A stretch of DNA of 64,000 nucleotides from Phaeodactylibacter xiamenensis. GTDB taxonomy: Bacteria > Bacteroidota > Bacteroidia > Chitinophagales > Saprospiraceae. Position numbers and translations under genes: made by a program. The notes under the pieces are model-generated. The model was given only the letters and a program-made list of their open reading frames with translations, ran no database searches and was not told the origin of the DNA. Positions within the stretch are counted from its first letter, which is position 1. Each line of letters starts with the position of its first letter. The DNA lies in assembly GCF_000759025.1 (NCBI RefSeq), contig NZ_JPOS01000010.1, forward strand, positions 1-64,000, written 5' to 3'. Below are positions 19,029-27,204 of this stretch, piece after piece.

Positions 19029-19934
19029 CTAGCGGGGACCAACGGCTATGAAAAAGAAAGGTGCTTGCCCCCCCCATCCTACATTAGGTTGCCAATTTTG
19101 CACTCTAAATGAATTCGGTGTCATAAAATCCACTGCTGGTAAATTCAAAGGAGCTGCTCCTGATACTGTAACAACAGGTCTACTGCTAAAAGCAGAATTA
19201 AACGTAATTGTATATACACCGGTATTGCTATTCAAGTTAACGGTAAAACCAGAACCTATCTCGATAGTACCATTTGCATTAACACTACCTCTTATAATTC
19301 GCAGTTTTTCATCACCTACCGTAACAGGCTTACCGTTATTGGCCCTAATATCGCCACCAGCGTTGATGGATCCATCGGCGTTGATGGATCCACCGGCGTT
19401 GATGGATCCGGTGGTGTTGATGTTGGTGAAGTTTACATTATTGCCGGTCACCGTACCGGTGATACCGAGGTTGCCTTGCAACTTGGTATTGCCGACCACA
19501 TGCAGGGCTTGCTGGCTTTCGGGCTGGGTGGTGCCCACGCCCACCGGACCTGTAGAGGGGAAAGTGTTGTCCTGCCCAACCACGGATAAAGCGTAGGGGG
19601 AAGAAGTGAGCTGTGCCCGGGGCATGAGTTCTGGCCCACCTGGCAAGGTAATGCCCAGATGGTAAGTGGTATTGAAGGGGATGTCCAAAGGGGTGCTTTC
19701 GCCCAAGAGCACACTGTACACGCCGCCGACAACATTAACCGTCTCGGTTGTCTCCCAAATGGCGGTGCCGCCGGCATCCGTTTCATAGAGTTTGAAGGTG
19801 ATGTCGTACTCCCCGTTGTCGACTGCAGTGCCGTCAAAATTTTGTACAGTGCCTTGCACGCTGAGTGCAATTTGTGCTTGAACGGTAGCACTTCCTGCGA
19901 AAAGTAAACAGAGAATGAAGTATAGGTTTTTCAT
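19029..19934 (-). CDS. Secreted tail-fibre-like protein with short tandem Gly-Ser-Ile-Asn repeats
   Basis: A 301-aa protein with signal peptide 1-20 (ending VQAQ). The N-terminal half (about 22-120) is a beta-sandwich common in Bacteroidota secreted proteins: SVQGTVQNFDGTAVDNGEYD, then FKLYETDAGGTAIWE, then MPRAQLTSSPYAL. A region like that of phage tail-fibre and head-spike proteins follows (GVGTTQPESQALHVVGN-like, then NTKLQGNLGITGTVTGN). At about 170-195 three six-residue repeats (GSINAG, GSINAD and variants) form a collagen-like or beta-helix-like needle. The C-terminal 90 residues form a beta domain ending PFFFIAVGPR. The role is probably an adhesin or surface filament; this is inference. 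Its leader is the duplicated block at 19941-20351. Confidence 0.75.
   Translation of the reverse strand: MKNLYFILCLLFAGSATVQAQIALSVQGTVQNFDGTAVDNGEYDITFKLYETDAGGTAIWETTETVNVVGGVYSVLLGESTPLDIPFNTTYHLGITLPGGPELMPRAQLTSSPYALSVVGQDNTFPSTGPVGVGTTQPESQQALHVVGNTKLQGNLGITGTVTGNNVNFTNINTTGSINAGGSINADGSINAGGDIRANNGKPVTVGDEKLRIIRGSVNANGTIEIGSGFTVNLNSNTGVYTITFNSAFSSRPVVTVSGAAPLNLPAVDFMTPNSFRVQNWQPNVGWGGQAPFFFIAVGPR
19361..19414 (-). repeat. Three 18-bp tandem repeats inside the tail-fibre-like gene
   Basis: Units begin CGTTGATGGATCC at 19361, 19379 and 19397 and encode the hexapeptide series GSINAG/GSINAD. Being a multiple of 3 bp, changes in unit number would alter protein length without a frameshift. 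Confidence 0.85.
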
Positions 19935-19940
19935 AAGATT

Positions 19941-20351
19941 AGATGATTGTTTGGTTTAGCATTCAGAAAAATCTTGGAATCTTGATTCGAAAGCTAATAT
20001 TTAACTTGCCCGCTCTTTTTCCTTAACTGTTAACCAACACAAATCCACTACAACCCAAAAAAAAACCATATCAAAAGCACTACATCAGCCAAAAACCACT
20101 GACAATCATTGCTTAGCGCCGTTAAAGGCGTAATCGCAATATTTAGCTTCAGCGAGCCTCTGTATATACCATGAGTTGTGTTACAAACTGTGCATACCGG
20201 TCTGGGCACAAAAAAGCACTTTATTCAGTCCCTTGTCGCACAACCACAAAGTAATGGCTGGAAACATGAAATGCTGTAAATAAGAATATACCCATTGCAG
20301 GTTAAAATCACTTCAAAAGCCCTTCCAGCAGGTGGCTCGTGTGATGCAGAG
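19941..20351. repeat. Duplicated 411-bp leader block, copy B, with Nudix C-terminal relic
   Basis: Aligned end to end with 4110-4520. It begins 6 bp upstream of the ATG of the tail-fibre-like gene. Its right end, read on the minus strand, still encodes a Nudix C-terminus (LHHTSHLLEGLLK, then stop), but the rest of that gene is gone. The 683-bp gap 19935-20617 otherwise holds only a single MITE end and a terminator. Confidence 0.85.
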
Positions 20352-20517
20352 CTGGCGAAAAAGCCCATTCAGGGACCTACAAAATTTACTGTAATAAATC
20401 TACTGTAGGTTTAAACCAAAAGATTTTAGAGACAGCAGCTTCACAGCTATTTCACAGGCTTTTTTAAAAATCTTCCAAAATACTGTTTATCAGTCTATTA
20501 AACACAGGCCCCAAGTC

Positions 20518-20533
20518 CTAGTGGTCTGTCAAG
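20518..20533. repeat. Solo end of a CTAGTGG MITE
   Basis: CTAGTGGTCTGTCAAG is identical to the terminal repeat at 18697-18712, and the following TG also matches. No facing partner was found nearby, so this is probably a decayed or one-ended copy. Confidence 0.6.
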
Positions 20534-20547
20534 TGAAAAATCCAGGG

Positions 20548-20579
20548 AAAAGCAGTCAGGTTAAGTCTTGGCTGCTTTT
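20548..20579. terminator. Bidirectional-looking terminator after the immunity gene
   Basis: Arms AAAAGCAGTCA and TGGCTGCTTTT (one mismatch) with a 10-nt loop and T-tracts on both sides. It lies 39 bp after the stop of the candidate immunity gene. Confidence 0.7.
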
Positions 20580-20617
20580 TTTGCTAATCTGCGTTCCTTC
20601 TTTATTTAGCTAAATCC

Positions 20618-21085
20618 TCAATACCAGTCAGGATTTTCAAAAATAGCTTCAACATCGTTCTTAAAAGCCCTATAGTCGAAAGGAGCTATGAACTCCTGCT
20701 TGTGTTCAGCAATAGTATCAATCCCCTCAAGCAAAGCCTTTTCCATTAGTTTGATGACGGCTTTTTCATCACCGTCTACGACATCCTGATAGGGTAATCT
20801 GATGCCGATGTCGATACTGGCTTTTTCTGGATAGTAGTCACTTCCCACCCAATTAGAAAAATTCGGGCTGAGTTCTTCCATGATAACGAAAGTGAAGTAG
20901 AACTTGGCGATGCCCTCACCGTATTTGCTCAGATCAATTTCCCGACGCAAAGCTTCTAAAAACAGTCCGGGGTCTGCTTTAGGGTACAGCTCGTGCCAAA
21001 TACGACCGGAGATGAACAGGGTTTGTTCATCACTCTTGAGCTGCAATTCTTCAGCCGTAGGTCTTTGTTCTTTATCAGCTATCAT
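20618..21085 (-). CDS. Candidate immunity protein for the adjacent toxin
   Basis: A 155-aa, acidic, soluble protein with no signal peptide and mixed alpha/beta character (FYFTFVIMEELSPNFSNW, IDIGIRLPYQDVVDGDEKAV, then helices ending in ENPDWY). I do not recognise the family. The immunity call rests on three points: small size, acidity, and its start codon overlapping the stop of the upstream membrane-anchored toxin-like gene by 11 bp, the typical order toxin then immunity. A terminator follows. It could instead be an unrelated cytoplasmic protein. Confidence 0.5.
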   Translation of the reverse strand: MIADKEQRPTAEELQLKSDEQTLFISGRIWHELYPKADPGLFLEALRREIDLSKYGEGIAKFYFTFVIMEELSPNFSNWVGSDYYPEKASIDIGIRLPYQDVVDGDEKAVIKLMEKALLEGIDTIAEHKQEFIAPFDYRAFKNDVEAIFENPDWY

Positions 21086-21656
21086 ATTTATTTCCCGGTG
21101 GTCGTGCTAAAATAACTTGGCGTTCTATGGCTTCCGGCAGAAGCGGGTAGTTGTAAATTAGTGTTTTCTCTCGTTTTAGGCACTCGCTATATGTACCTTC
21201 GAACATCGGAAGAAACAACAAATTATCAGCTCCGTAGTTTCCTCCGGGGTATCGTTCGGCTTCTCCTTTGCGAGTCACCCCGTACTTCCACACATTCCCC
21301 TTGTATAAATATATGGTCTTAATTCCAAAAGGACAAGAAAGGCAGGGGTAATACCCGTCGATTGTGGCCACCAGCGCGTATTGGATGGCATTGTCAATCT
21401 CCTCTAGTTCCCGATCTCGTTTGGCTTCCCTTTCTGGCGATAAGACAATTTCACCATCAGGTGTCTCAATTAGACCAGGGGCTATCTTTTTGCTACTATT
21501 CCAGATGATGTATCCTGAAGCTAAAACGGCACCCAACAATAACAGCAAAAGCCACTTGCTGCCATTGGGTGAACTTCCGTTTTCGTTATCTGAAAACACC
21601 TGAACATCACTTCTCGAAGAAGTTACTCTTTTTGATGAAGGGGGCGGAGCAAACAT
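21075..21656 (-). CDS. Membrane-anchored protein with GIY-YIG-like toxin domain
   Basis: A 193-aa protein. A short Ser-rich cytoplasmic N-terminus precedes one transmembrane helix (about 34-52, WLLLLLLGAVLASGYIIWNS). After a charged linker comes a C-terminal domain of about 90 residues: TIYLYKGNVWKYGVTRKGEA, then ECLKREKTLIYNY, then the end LARPPGNKYDS. The strand-KYGVT-helix pattern and the C-terminal PPGNKYD motif resemble toxin tips of Rhs and other polymorphic toxins that I associate with a GIY-YIG-like fold. Two Cys (CLSC) sit near the domain start. It overlaps the next gene, the likely antidote. The single helix in place of a secretion module is unusual for such a tip. Confidence 0.5.
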   Translation of the reverse strand: MFAPPPSSKRVTSSRSDVQVFSDNENGSSPNGSKWLLLLLLGAVLASGYIIWNSSKKIAPGLIETPDGEIVLSPEREAKRDRELEEIDNAIQYALVATIDGYYPCLSCPFGIKTIYLYKGNVWKYGVTRKGEAERYPGGNYGADNLLFLPMFEGTYSECLKREKTLIYNYPLLPEAIERQVILARPPGNKYDS

Positions 21657-21822
21657 GATTTATTCGACTGGTCAACAGCACATAAAGCTAGTACAAATTG
21701 CCGGAAAGAGACAAAAACAACCTTAGAACTCCAGTAGACTTGAATGCCATCTCATCAAGCGCTATAAGCTAAAGATAAAACCAACTGAAATGCTAAACCC
21801 GCATCTGATCAATTGCTGATAT

Positions 21823-22428
21823 TTAAAGTTCCAGTTTAAATGGAGGTGCATTCAGACCTTGGGTGTTTTGGTAAATGTCTGATAGCTGAATTTCGCAATT
21901 AATAGAATTCAATATAATTGACTTATCTAACCCAATCGTAGTGGCCATTTTCCAGTAGCTCGAATCCTCTTTAAATAAAACATCAATTACCGGCTTGTTT
22001 TGATCAATCAAGACATACTCTTTAAAGGAAGGTAAAGAGCAATATTTATGAAACTTATCTCCTCTGTCATAACTTCCCGTTGATTTAGAGAGTACTTCCA
22101 CTATCAAAACAGGATTAATTACAGCATTTTTATCGTTTTCATAGGTCTCAATTTTACCACAAATGATCATGCCATCAGGATAAACAAAGGAATCTGCTTT
22201 TTCAATCCAAATCCTCACATCGCCATTAACTGCAATGCAATTTGATCCCTTTTTCTTTAAACTGTTGTTTAGCTCGGTATTTATATTGTTGTCAATTACC
22301 CCATGATTCAAAGTGCCTCCACTCATTGCCATTATCCGGCCCGCCTCATATTCATTTTTCACTTCAGAATTTTCCTCAAATTCTAAGTATTCCGCAATTG
22401 AATATAAATTTATTTGCTTCTCCGCCAT
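21823..22428 (-). CDS. Uma2 family endonuclease (DUF820)
   Basis: A 201-aa protein of the usual Uma2 length. Family hallmarks are visible: YLEFEENSEVKNEYEAGRIM near the N-terminus, MSGGTLNHGVIDNNI, the catalytic-type YPDGMIICG and LIVEVLSKST (PD-(D/E)xK-like D and E), and SYDRGDKFHKYCSLPSFKEY. Members are DNA-nuclease-like proteins with poorly known roles, often multi-copy in Bacteroidota and cyanobacteria. It is a single gene, with no partner evident. Confidence 0.88.
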   Translation of the reverse strand: MAEKQINLYSIAEYLEFEENSEVKNEYEAGRIMAMSGGTLNHGVIDNNINTELNNSLKKKGSNCIAVNGDVRIWIEKADSFVYPDGMIICGKIETYENDKNAVINPVLIVEVLSKSTGSYDRGDKFHKYCSLPSFKEYVLIDQNKPVIDVLFKEDSSYWKMATTIGLDKSIILNSINCEIQLSDIYQNTQGLNAPPFKLEL

Positions 22429-22535
22429 CTGATTTACTCCGGTCTGCCAGATCTAAAGGTAAGCATTTTCTCCTTCATCTTCAATTGGATTCTTTCTTGC
22501 TACCTTTACAGTACACGCCTTTAAAATATTGATAA

Positions 22536-22874
22536 TCAGGAGCAACCTCTGCCGATCAGGACTGGCTGAAGGAGGTGGAAACGGCAGCCAAAGCAGCGCT
22601 TGAAAATGGAATCAAGCTCAATACCCTCCTGCTGGCGGAGCAGGTCTTCCTCAGCGAAAGGCAATTCGCCCGCAGGCTCAAAAAACTTACCGGCCTGACA
22701 CCCAATAACTACATTCAGGAAGCCCGGCTTCAGCTTGCCCGGCAACTCCTGGAACGGCAGGTCTACGCTACCGTAAATGAAGTAGCATCGGCGGCTGGCT
22801 ACAGCTCGGGCAGCTAATTGACTAAGGTGTACCATCAGCGCTTTGGGAAGAAGCCGGGGGATTATTTTCAATAG
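22536..22874 (+). pseudogene. AraC-type HTH C-terminal relic with internal stop
   Basis: The frame from 22536 reads DQDWLKEVETAAKAAL, then VFLSERQFARRLKKLTGLTP, then NEVASAAGYSSGS, then TAA (22815-22817), then LTKVYHQRFGKKPGDYFQ and a second stop. This is the double helix-turn-helix of an AraC family regulator of the kind fused to sensor modules in Bacteroidota. The internal TAA stands where a Tyr or Phe is usual, and the N-terminal sensor or regulatory part is absent (a stop lies just upstream at 22533). It is therefore a decayed gene end rather than a functional regulator. Confidence 0.8.
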
Positions 22875-22915
22875 AGCGGTACTTCACATTCCCTCCATTA
22901 AAAATCACTTGTCTT

Positions 22916-22938
22916 TTTCGATAGGTTTACTATCGAAA
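22916..22938. promoter_or_regulatory. Perfect palindrome, candidate operator of the Na/Pi transporter
   Basis: The arms TTTCGATAG and CTATCGAAA are perfectly complementary, separated by GTTTA. The palindrome lies 16 bp upstream of the -7 box and about 70 bp from the start codon, overlapping the place where a -33 element would sit. No T-tract follows, so a repressor site is more likely than a terminator. Confidence 0.5.
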
Positions 22939-22953
22939 CCGTGCTTAAATTCT

Positions 22954-22961
22954 TAACTTTG
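22954..22961 (+). promoter_or_regulatory. Bacteroidota -7 promoter box
   Basis: TAACTTTG matches TAnnTTTG. It places transcription start near 22968 and supports the ATG at 23007 rather than the in-frame ATG at 22941, which lies upstream of this promoter. Confidence 0.5.
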
Positions 22962-23006
22962 GCAAGTGCTTCATCCTATCCCCACGTTCTTCACCTTTCT
23001 GAATCC

Positions 23007-24110
23007 ATGGAATCGAAATACAATACAGTACTCAATAAAACCTACCGTATTGCTCTAGTTTTGGTTATCTTATCCATTTTTTTGCTATCCTTATCCATGC
23101 TGGGTAGTGGATTTAAATTAATGAGTAAGGATTTAGTGGCTGATGTTTTCAAAGTGACTAGTAATCCTATCACTTCCCTGTTCATCGGGTTATTTGCCAC
23201 TGCGCTGATGCAAAGCAGCTCAACGACCACTTCCATTATCGTTACCCTGGTTGCGGCAGGTACCTTATCCTTTCAAAATGCCATCCCCATGATTATGGGC
23301 GCTAATATTGGGACCAGCGTGACCAGCACGATTGTGGCGTTGGGGCATATTCACAGTAAAGACGAGTACGGGCATGCCATCAGTGCGGCTACTGTTCACG
23401 ATTTTTTCAATATTCTGGTTGTTATATTCTTATTACCATTTGAGCTGCTGACCGGCTATCTCAGTCAGGCAGCCACCTATCTTGCTGCGCTGGTTCCCCT
23501 TTACGACAACTCCGGTGGTGGGTTCAGCATTTTAGGTGCGACGATCAAGCCGTCTACGGCCTGGATTATTGACAGTCTCGATAGTAACGTATGGCTGGTA
23601 TTGGGCCTTTCCCTTTTACTGCTGCTGATTTCCCTTCGTGGGTTTTCCGTGGTGCTGCGCAGTTTTCTGATTGGAAAGTCGCAAGAGGTCGTCGACAAAT
23701 ACATATTTGGTCATCCCCTGCGCTCGCTTTTCTGGGGTATTGCCATTACTGCAGGGGTGCAATCGAGTTCAGTTACCGCCTCTTTGACCGTACCACTTGT
23801 CGCTTCCAACCGGGCTACGCTTCAGAAAGTCTTCCCCTTTCTTATTGGGGCCAATGTAGGCACGACTATTACCGCACTGATTGCCGCCTTGTCGCAGAAT
23901 GAAATAGCGCTGGCTATTGCCATTTGTCATGTGATCTTCAATTTGGCGGGCGTTTTCATTTTTTTCCCTATCGAGTACATCCGAAATATTCCCGTGCAGT
24001 TGGCAGAGAAATTAGGTCATATGTCTCAGAACAATCGGATGGTAGGACTGATGTACATTCTGGTGGTCTTTTTTATGGTGCCAATGATTTTCATGATGTT
24101 TTCCAGGTAG
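23007..24110 (+). CDS. Na/Pi cotransporter family protein
   Basis: A 367-aa polytopic membrane protein of the PNaS/NptA family, importing or exporting phosphate with sodium. Both inverted family repeats show the QSSS signature: ALMQSSSTTTSIIVTLVAAG (first) and GVQSSSVTASLTVPLV (second), each followed by a MGANIGTSVTS or IGANVGTTITA motif. Roughly eight membrane segments are visible. There is no C-terminal PhoU domain, so this is the short form. The chosen ATG follows the promoter box and lies 25 residues before the first membrane helix. It is monocistronic and convergent with the next operon. Confidence 0.9.
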   Translation: MESKYNTVLNKTYRIALVLVILSIFLLSLSMLGSGFKLMSKDLVADVFKVTSNPITSLFIGLFATALMQSSSTTTSIIVTLVAAGTLSFQNAIPMIMGANIGTSVTSTIVALGHIHSKDEYGHAISAATVHDFFNILVVIFLLPFELLTGYLSQAATYLAALVPLYDNSGGGFSILGATIKPSTAWIIDSLDSNVWLVLGLSLLLLLISLRGFSVVLRSFLIGKSQEVVDKYIFGHPLRSLFWGIAITAGVQSSSVTASLTVPLVASNRATLQKVFPFLIGANVGTTITALIAALSQNEIALAIAICHVIFNLAGVFIFFPIEYIRNIPVQLAEKLGHMSQNNRMVGLMYILVVFFMVPMIFMMFSR

Positions 24111-24184
24111 GCTTGGATGCTGGTGTTGCTTAACGCTTTTTCACCAGCACGATGCCTTCTCTATAGCCCCTTCTGCGCAACCGG

Positions 24185-25996
24185 CTACCGCTCCTGCACC
24201 ACCTCAAAGGTAGCATAGCCCAGACAAGGCTCCCCTGATGGGGTAAATCCCTGCACCACAACTTCATACACGCCCGGGCGGTCGGGAGCGATGACCGTAA
24301 TGCGCTCCTCCGGCTGCCCGGGACTCAATTGCAGGTCAGGCTTCCAGTACAGCACGGGCCGGAAGTCGGGATAGTGGCTTTTCTCCGTATCCACGACTTG
24401 TTCAAATGGCTGAGGAACCGCGTACGCCTTAAAAGCCGTAAAGGCTACCTGTTCGCTCCATTGATAGCCCGCAAAGTCGTCCGTTTGGGTCTTAATTGCC
24501 ACAATTGCTTCCACGGTAAAGTCCCCGATGATGTAGTCGGAATGAAATACTTCAACGGCCTCTACCAAAGCCGGGTCTATTTCCAGCAGTGCTTCGATAT
24601 CGTACACCGGGACATTATCCAGCAACACCAGCGGATCGTCCACCCATTCCTGGCCTTCCGGATTGAAAACACCAAGCCGGTTTGCACCGCCACTTTTCCG
24701 CAGCGTTACCCCCGTGGTGATTTCATTGAATACTTCCGCCATCGTCGGCACTTCGATGTAATCTGCCAAAACGATGCGGCGGTCAGGGCCCAAAATATTG
24801 GTGGAGGGCATACCGATAGGCTCCGGTTGGAATACGGGCGCGGTTGTAGGCGCAGGGTAAGCCCGGGTTAACTGCTGGTGGAGGTTCAACCCGGACAAAA
24901 GCTGATGAAGGCTGGAATCAAACTGCAGGGGGACCGCACTTATAGCCGGGAGATCGGTATCAAAATCATTGCGGATGAAGACCCTGTGATTGGCTTCAGG
25001 CGTCCCCACAAACACATCCTTTTGCTGCTGCATAGCCTGCAAACTGAGCGTAAATGCCCCCGACTCATCGGTCATCCCCATGTGGACCATAGGCTCCTGC
25101 TGCAAAACAGCTGCCGTTAGGGGTATACCGGAAGCCCGTTCGTCCTGGCCATTCTGAATAAAGCCACTGATAGTCAGCCCACGGGTTTCCGGGAGCCATT
25201 CCAACTGCTCCCCATCAAGGACTGGGGGGGTTGCTGCCCATTCCTCAATGGCTGCATCACTGCCCGGGACTGGAAATGCATAGGATTGGCAGTAGGGGTC
25301 CTGCGCACAGGAAGCCTGTAGCCACGCATTGCGGCGCATCACCTGCTGGGCAGGCTGATTGCCTAATCCTTTCAAGCGGACAGTTACGGACAGGGAGGCG
25401 GTCAGTTGCTCCGGGCTGCTGATGCTAAAGCCCACAGATTGGCGGGGGGGCACTTGCTCCTGAGCTAAGCTGATCCGGATTTGTTGCCCGGTATCGTAGC
25501 GCACCTCTCCAGGGTAAGACAGGCGCGCTTCCTGCTCAATGACTGCCGGGTCCTCTGCAATAATCCGTGCATTTTCAATGTAAGGATTGGCGATAACAAG
25601 CTGCTGGTAATGGAATTGATCGGAGGAAAAATTACGCATATACCGCGTATAGGCTTTTAAAAAGTAGTATTTGCCGGGTACATCTTCGGGAATGTAAATG
25701 GAGCCCGTGGTAGTGTTGTTCTTCAACAGGTGCTTTTGCTGGATAATCGCCTTTCCTGATTCATCAAAGACTTCCAGGTACAGCACCTGGCTCATGGACC
25801 GTTTCAGCTCACCATCCAGAAAACACCAGGCTTTGAACCAGAGGGTCTCCCCTGCCAGACATACATTACGGTCGAGATGCAGCACGATCTGCTCCTGCGG
25901 CAGCAACCTTCCCCCACAGGGCACCTGAGCGGGCAACGGAGGCTTCCCCATAAATAATACACAGGCAAACAATAGTATGGTGATGGACGGTTTCAT
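24185..25996 (-). CDS. Secreted macroglobulin-like protein with TonB-plug-like segment
   Basis: A 603-aa protein with signal peptide MKPSITILLFACVLFMG. The first 140 residues form an MG2-type beta domain (IVLHLDRNVCLAGETLWFKA, then VLYLEVFDESG) as in alpha-2-macroglobulin-like proteins. Other beta domains follow. Residues about 440-510 resemble a TonB receptor plug (PLVLLDNVPVYDIEALLEID, then VEAVEVF), and the C-terminus is another beta domain (GVYEVVVQGFTPSGE). There is no barrel. It is the last gene of the TonB-receptor operon, 38 bp after the DUF4249 gene. Proteins of this class accompany receptors in Bacteroidota; their exact role is unknown. The upstream in-frame Met at 26047 was rejected in favour of the signal peptide start. 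Confidence 0.75.
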   Translation of the reverse strand: MKPSITILLFACVLFMGKPPLPAQVPCGGRLLPQEQIVLHLDRNVCLAGETLWFKAWCFLDGELKRSMSQVLYLEVFDESGKAIIQQKHLLKNNTTTGSIYIPEDVPGKYYFLKAYTRYMRNFSSDQFHYQQLVIANPYIENARIIAEDPAVIEQEARLSYPGEVRYDTGQQIRISLAQEQVPPRQSVGFSISSPEQLTASLSVTVRLKGLGNQPAQQVMRRNAWLQASCAQDPYCQSYAFPVPGSDAAIEEWAATPPVLDGEQLEWLPETRGLTISGFIQNGQDERASGIPLTAAVLQQEPMVHMGMTDESGAFTLSLQAMQQQKDVFVGTPEANHRVFIRNDFDTDLPAISAVPLQFDSSLHQLLSGLNLHQQLTRAYPAPTTAPVFQPEPIGMPSTNILGPDRRIVLADYIEVPTMAEVFNEITTGVTLRKSGGANRLGVFNPEGQEWVDDPLVLLDNVPVYDIEALLEIDPALVEAVEVFHSDYIIGDFTVEAIVAIKTQTDDFAGYQWSEQVAFTAFKAYAVPQPFEQVVDTEKSHYPDFRPVLYWKPDLQLSPGQPEERITVIAPDRPGVYEVVVQGFTPSGEPCLGYATFEVVQER

Positions 25997-26034
25997 AGGT
26001 TGTAATGCAATTGAGTAATAAAAATGCAGCAGAT

Positions 26035-27204
26035 TTAGTCTTGCCAAAAGCCCGGGCGGTCTGTCGTACCGCCAAGTTTCCGGCAGTCAAAGCATTCATC
26101 ATTGGCCAAAGCCCGGTCTCCCGCTTCGTCCTCATAAACATAAATAGGCCAGTTGGCCGGGTGGATCAGCCCAATGAGGCCCAGGGACATATAATCCGGG
26201 CTGCAATAGGAAAAATCCAGTTCCAGTTCACTGGGGTGATCAATAAAGACCCTTCGCTCATCCTGTCCCGCCACCATAAAGAAGCCTAAAACGGTTTCGT
26301 CCGGGTCGGCAACATTGAAAACATTGCCCCGGATCTGAAACGGCTGACTGTTGTATAGCGATTCCTGGTTCTCAATCTGCTGCTGCAGGTTACTCCAAAA
26401 CGTATAGGCTTCAGCGCTGAGGGTAAACTGCCGGACCAGCAGGCTGTAGCGGATGGAAAGTTCCCGCTGATCTGCTCTCGCAAAGTGCAGGGGCAATTGT
26501 TCCACAACGGGCTGGGAAAGCATAGCCATATTGAAGGTAAAGACCTCATTGATCTGATCGGTCCGCCAACAGGTCTGCAGCTCAGTGGGATCCGGATAGG
26601 GCTGAAAACCGCCAGCATACAGGTAGTTGATCGTGAAATCAGCCTGATATTTGTAGGTCGCTTGCAGGGACCACATCAAATAGTTCTCCGACTGCCCGGC
26701 TGGCTCTGTCGTAACGTGGAACTGATAGCCGGGCACTTCAGGTTCTTCTATGCTCAGGTACTGGTATTCCAAATCTGCCCCTACCGAATCGATGGCAACC
26801 GGCTCGGGCATCATCTGATAGTCTGATTCGTACTGCCGGCCGTTTGGCAACTGAATGCTGATTTTGTAGCTTTCGCCCGGTATGCCCTGAATGCCACCCG
26901 GTGATGTGCGGTATTGCCCGGGTTCGATTTCCGTCAGGACTTCCTGCTCGCCACTCTCCGCCAGGATCGTGACCACCGCCTCCCCTACTGCTTCCTGATC
27001 ACTGTCCAGTATGCCCGAAGAGCGGGTCAGGTTTACGGTGTAAGGCCCCGGCAGGCTCGTAATGCCTCCATCCACGATCAGCACCGGGTCGAAATCCTCC
27101 AGCTCCGGGAGGAAGCTTTCCTCGCATGACGTAGTCAAAAAAGCGGCAAACACCAGCAGGCACAGCCCAAACCGGCACCGTCTGTTGGCTGCTCTAGTTC
27201 TCAT
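26035..27204 (-). CDS. DUF4249 lipoprotein
   Basis: A 389-aa protein from the Met that overlaps the TonB receptor stop by 11 bp. Lipoprotein signal with lipobox LTTSC (residue about 27), then DUF4249 features: LVIDGGITSLPGPYTVNLTRS near the N-terminus, GEAVVTILAESGEQ, YKISIQLPNGRQYESDY, and a Cys-containing C-terminus CFDCRKLGG. DUF4249 proteins are regular partners of TonB-dependent receptors in Bacteroidota and are thought to be cell-surface lipoproteins working with the receptor; the ligand is unknown. An ATG at 27252 is a possible alternative start. Confidence 0.88.
   Translation of the reverse strand: MRTRAANRRCRFGLCLLVFAAFLTTSCEESFLPELEDFDPVLIVDGGITSLPGPYTVNLTRSSGILDSDQEAVGEAVVTILAESGEQEVLTEIEPGQYRTSPGGIQGIPGESYKISIQLPNGRQYESDYQMMPEPVAIDSVGADLEYQYLSIEEPEVPGYQFHVTTEPAGQSENYLMWSLQATYKYQADFTINYLYAGGFQPYPDPTELQTCWRTDQINEVFTFNMAMLSQPVVEQLPLHFARADQRELSIRYSLLVRQFTLSAEAYTFWSNLQQQIENQESLYNSQPFQIRGNVFNVADPDETVLGFFMVAGQDERRVFIDHPSELELDFSYCSPDYMSLGLIGLIHPANWPIYVYEDEAGDRALANDECFDCRKLGGTTDRPGFWQD

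Noticed and set aside
18727-19051. Short plus-strand frames with a protein-like stretch (CWGRASRSAPAY)
   Set aside because: The same peptide appears at 47797-48042 because both lie in copies of a non-coding hairpin repeat.
22941-23006. Upstream start for the Na/Pi cotransporter
   Set aside because: It precedes the -7 promoter box at 22954-22961, so it would not be transcribed.
24119-24150. Hairpin TGCTGGTG / CACCAGCA between converging genes
   Set aside because: Only an 8-bp stem with a 16-nt loop and no T-tract; too weak to call a terminator.
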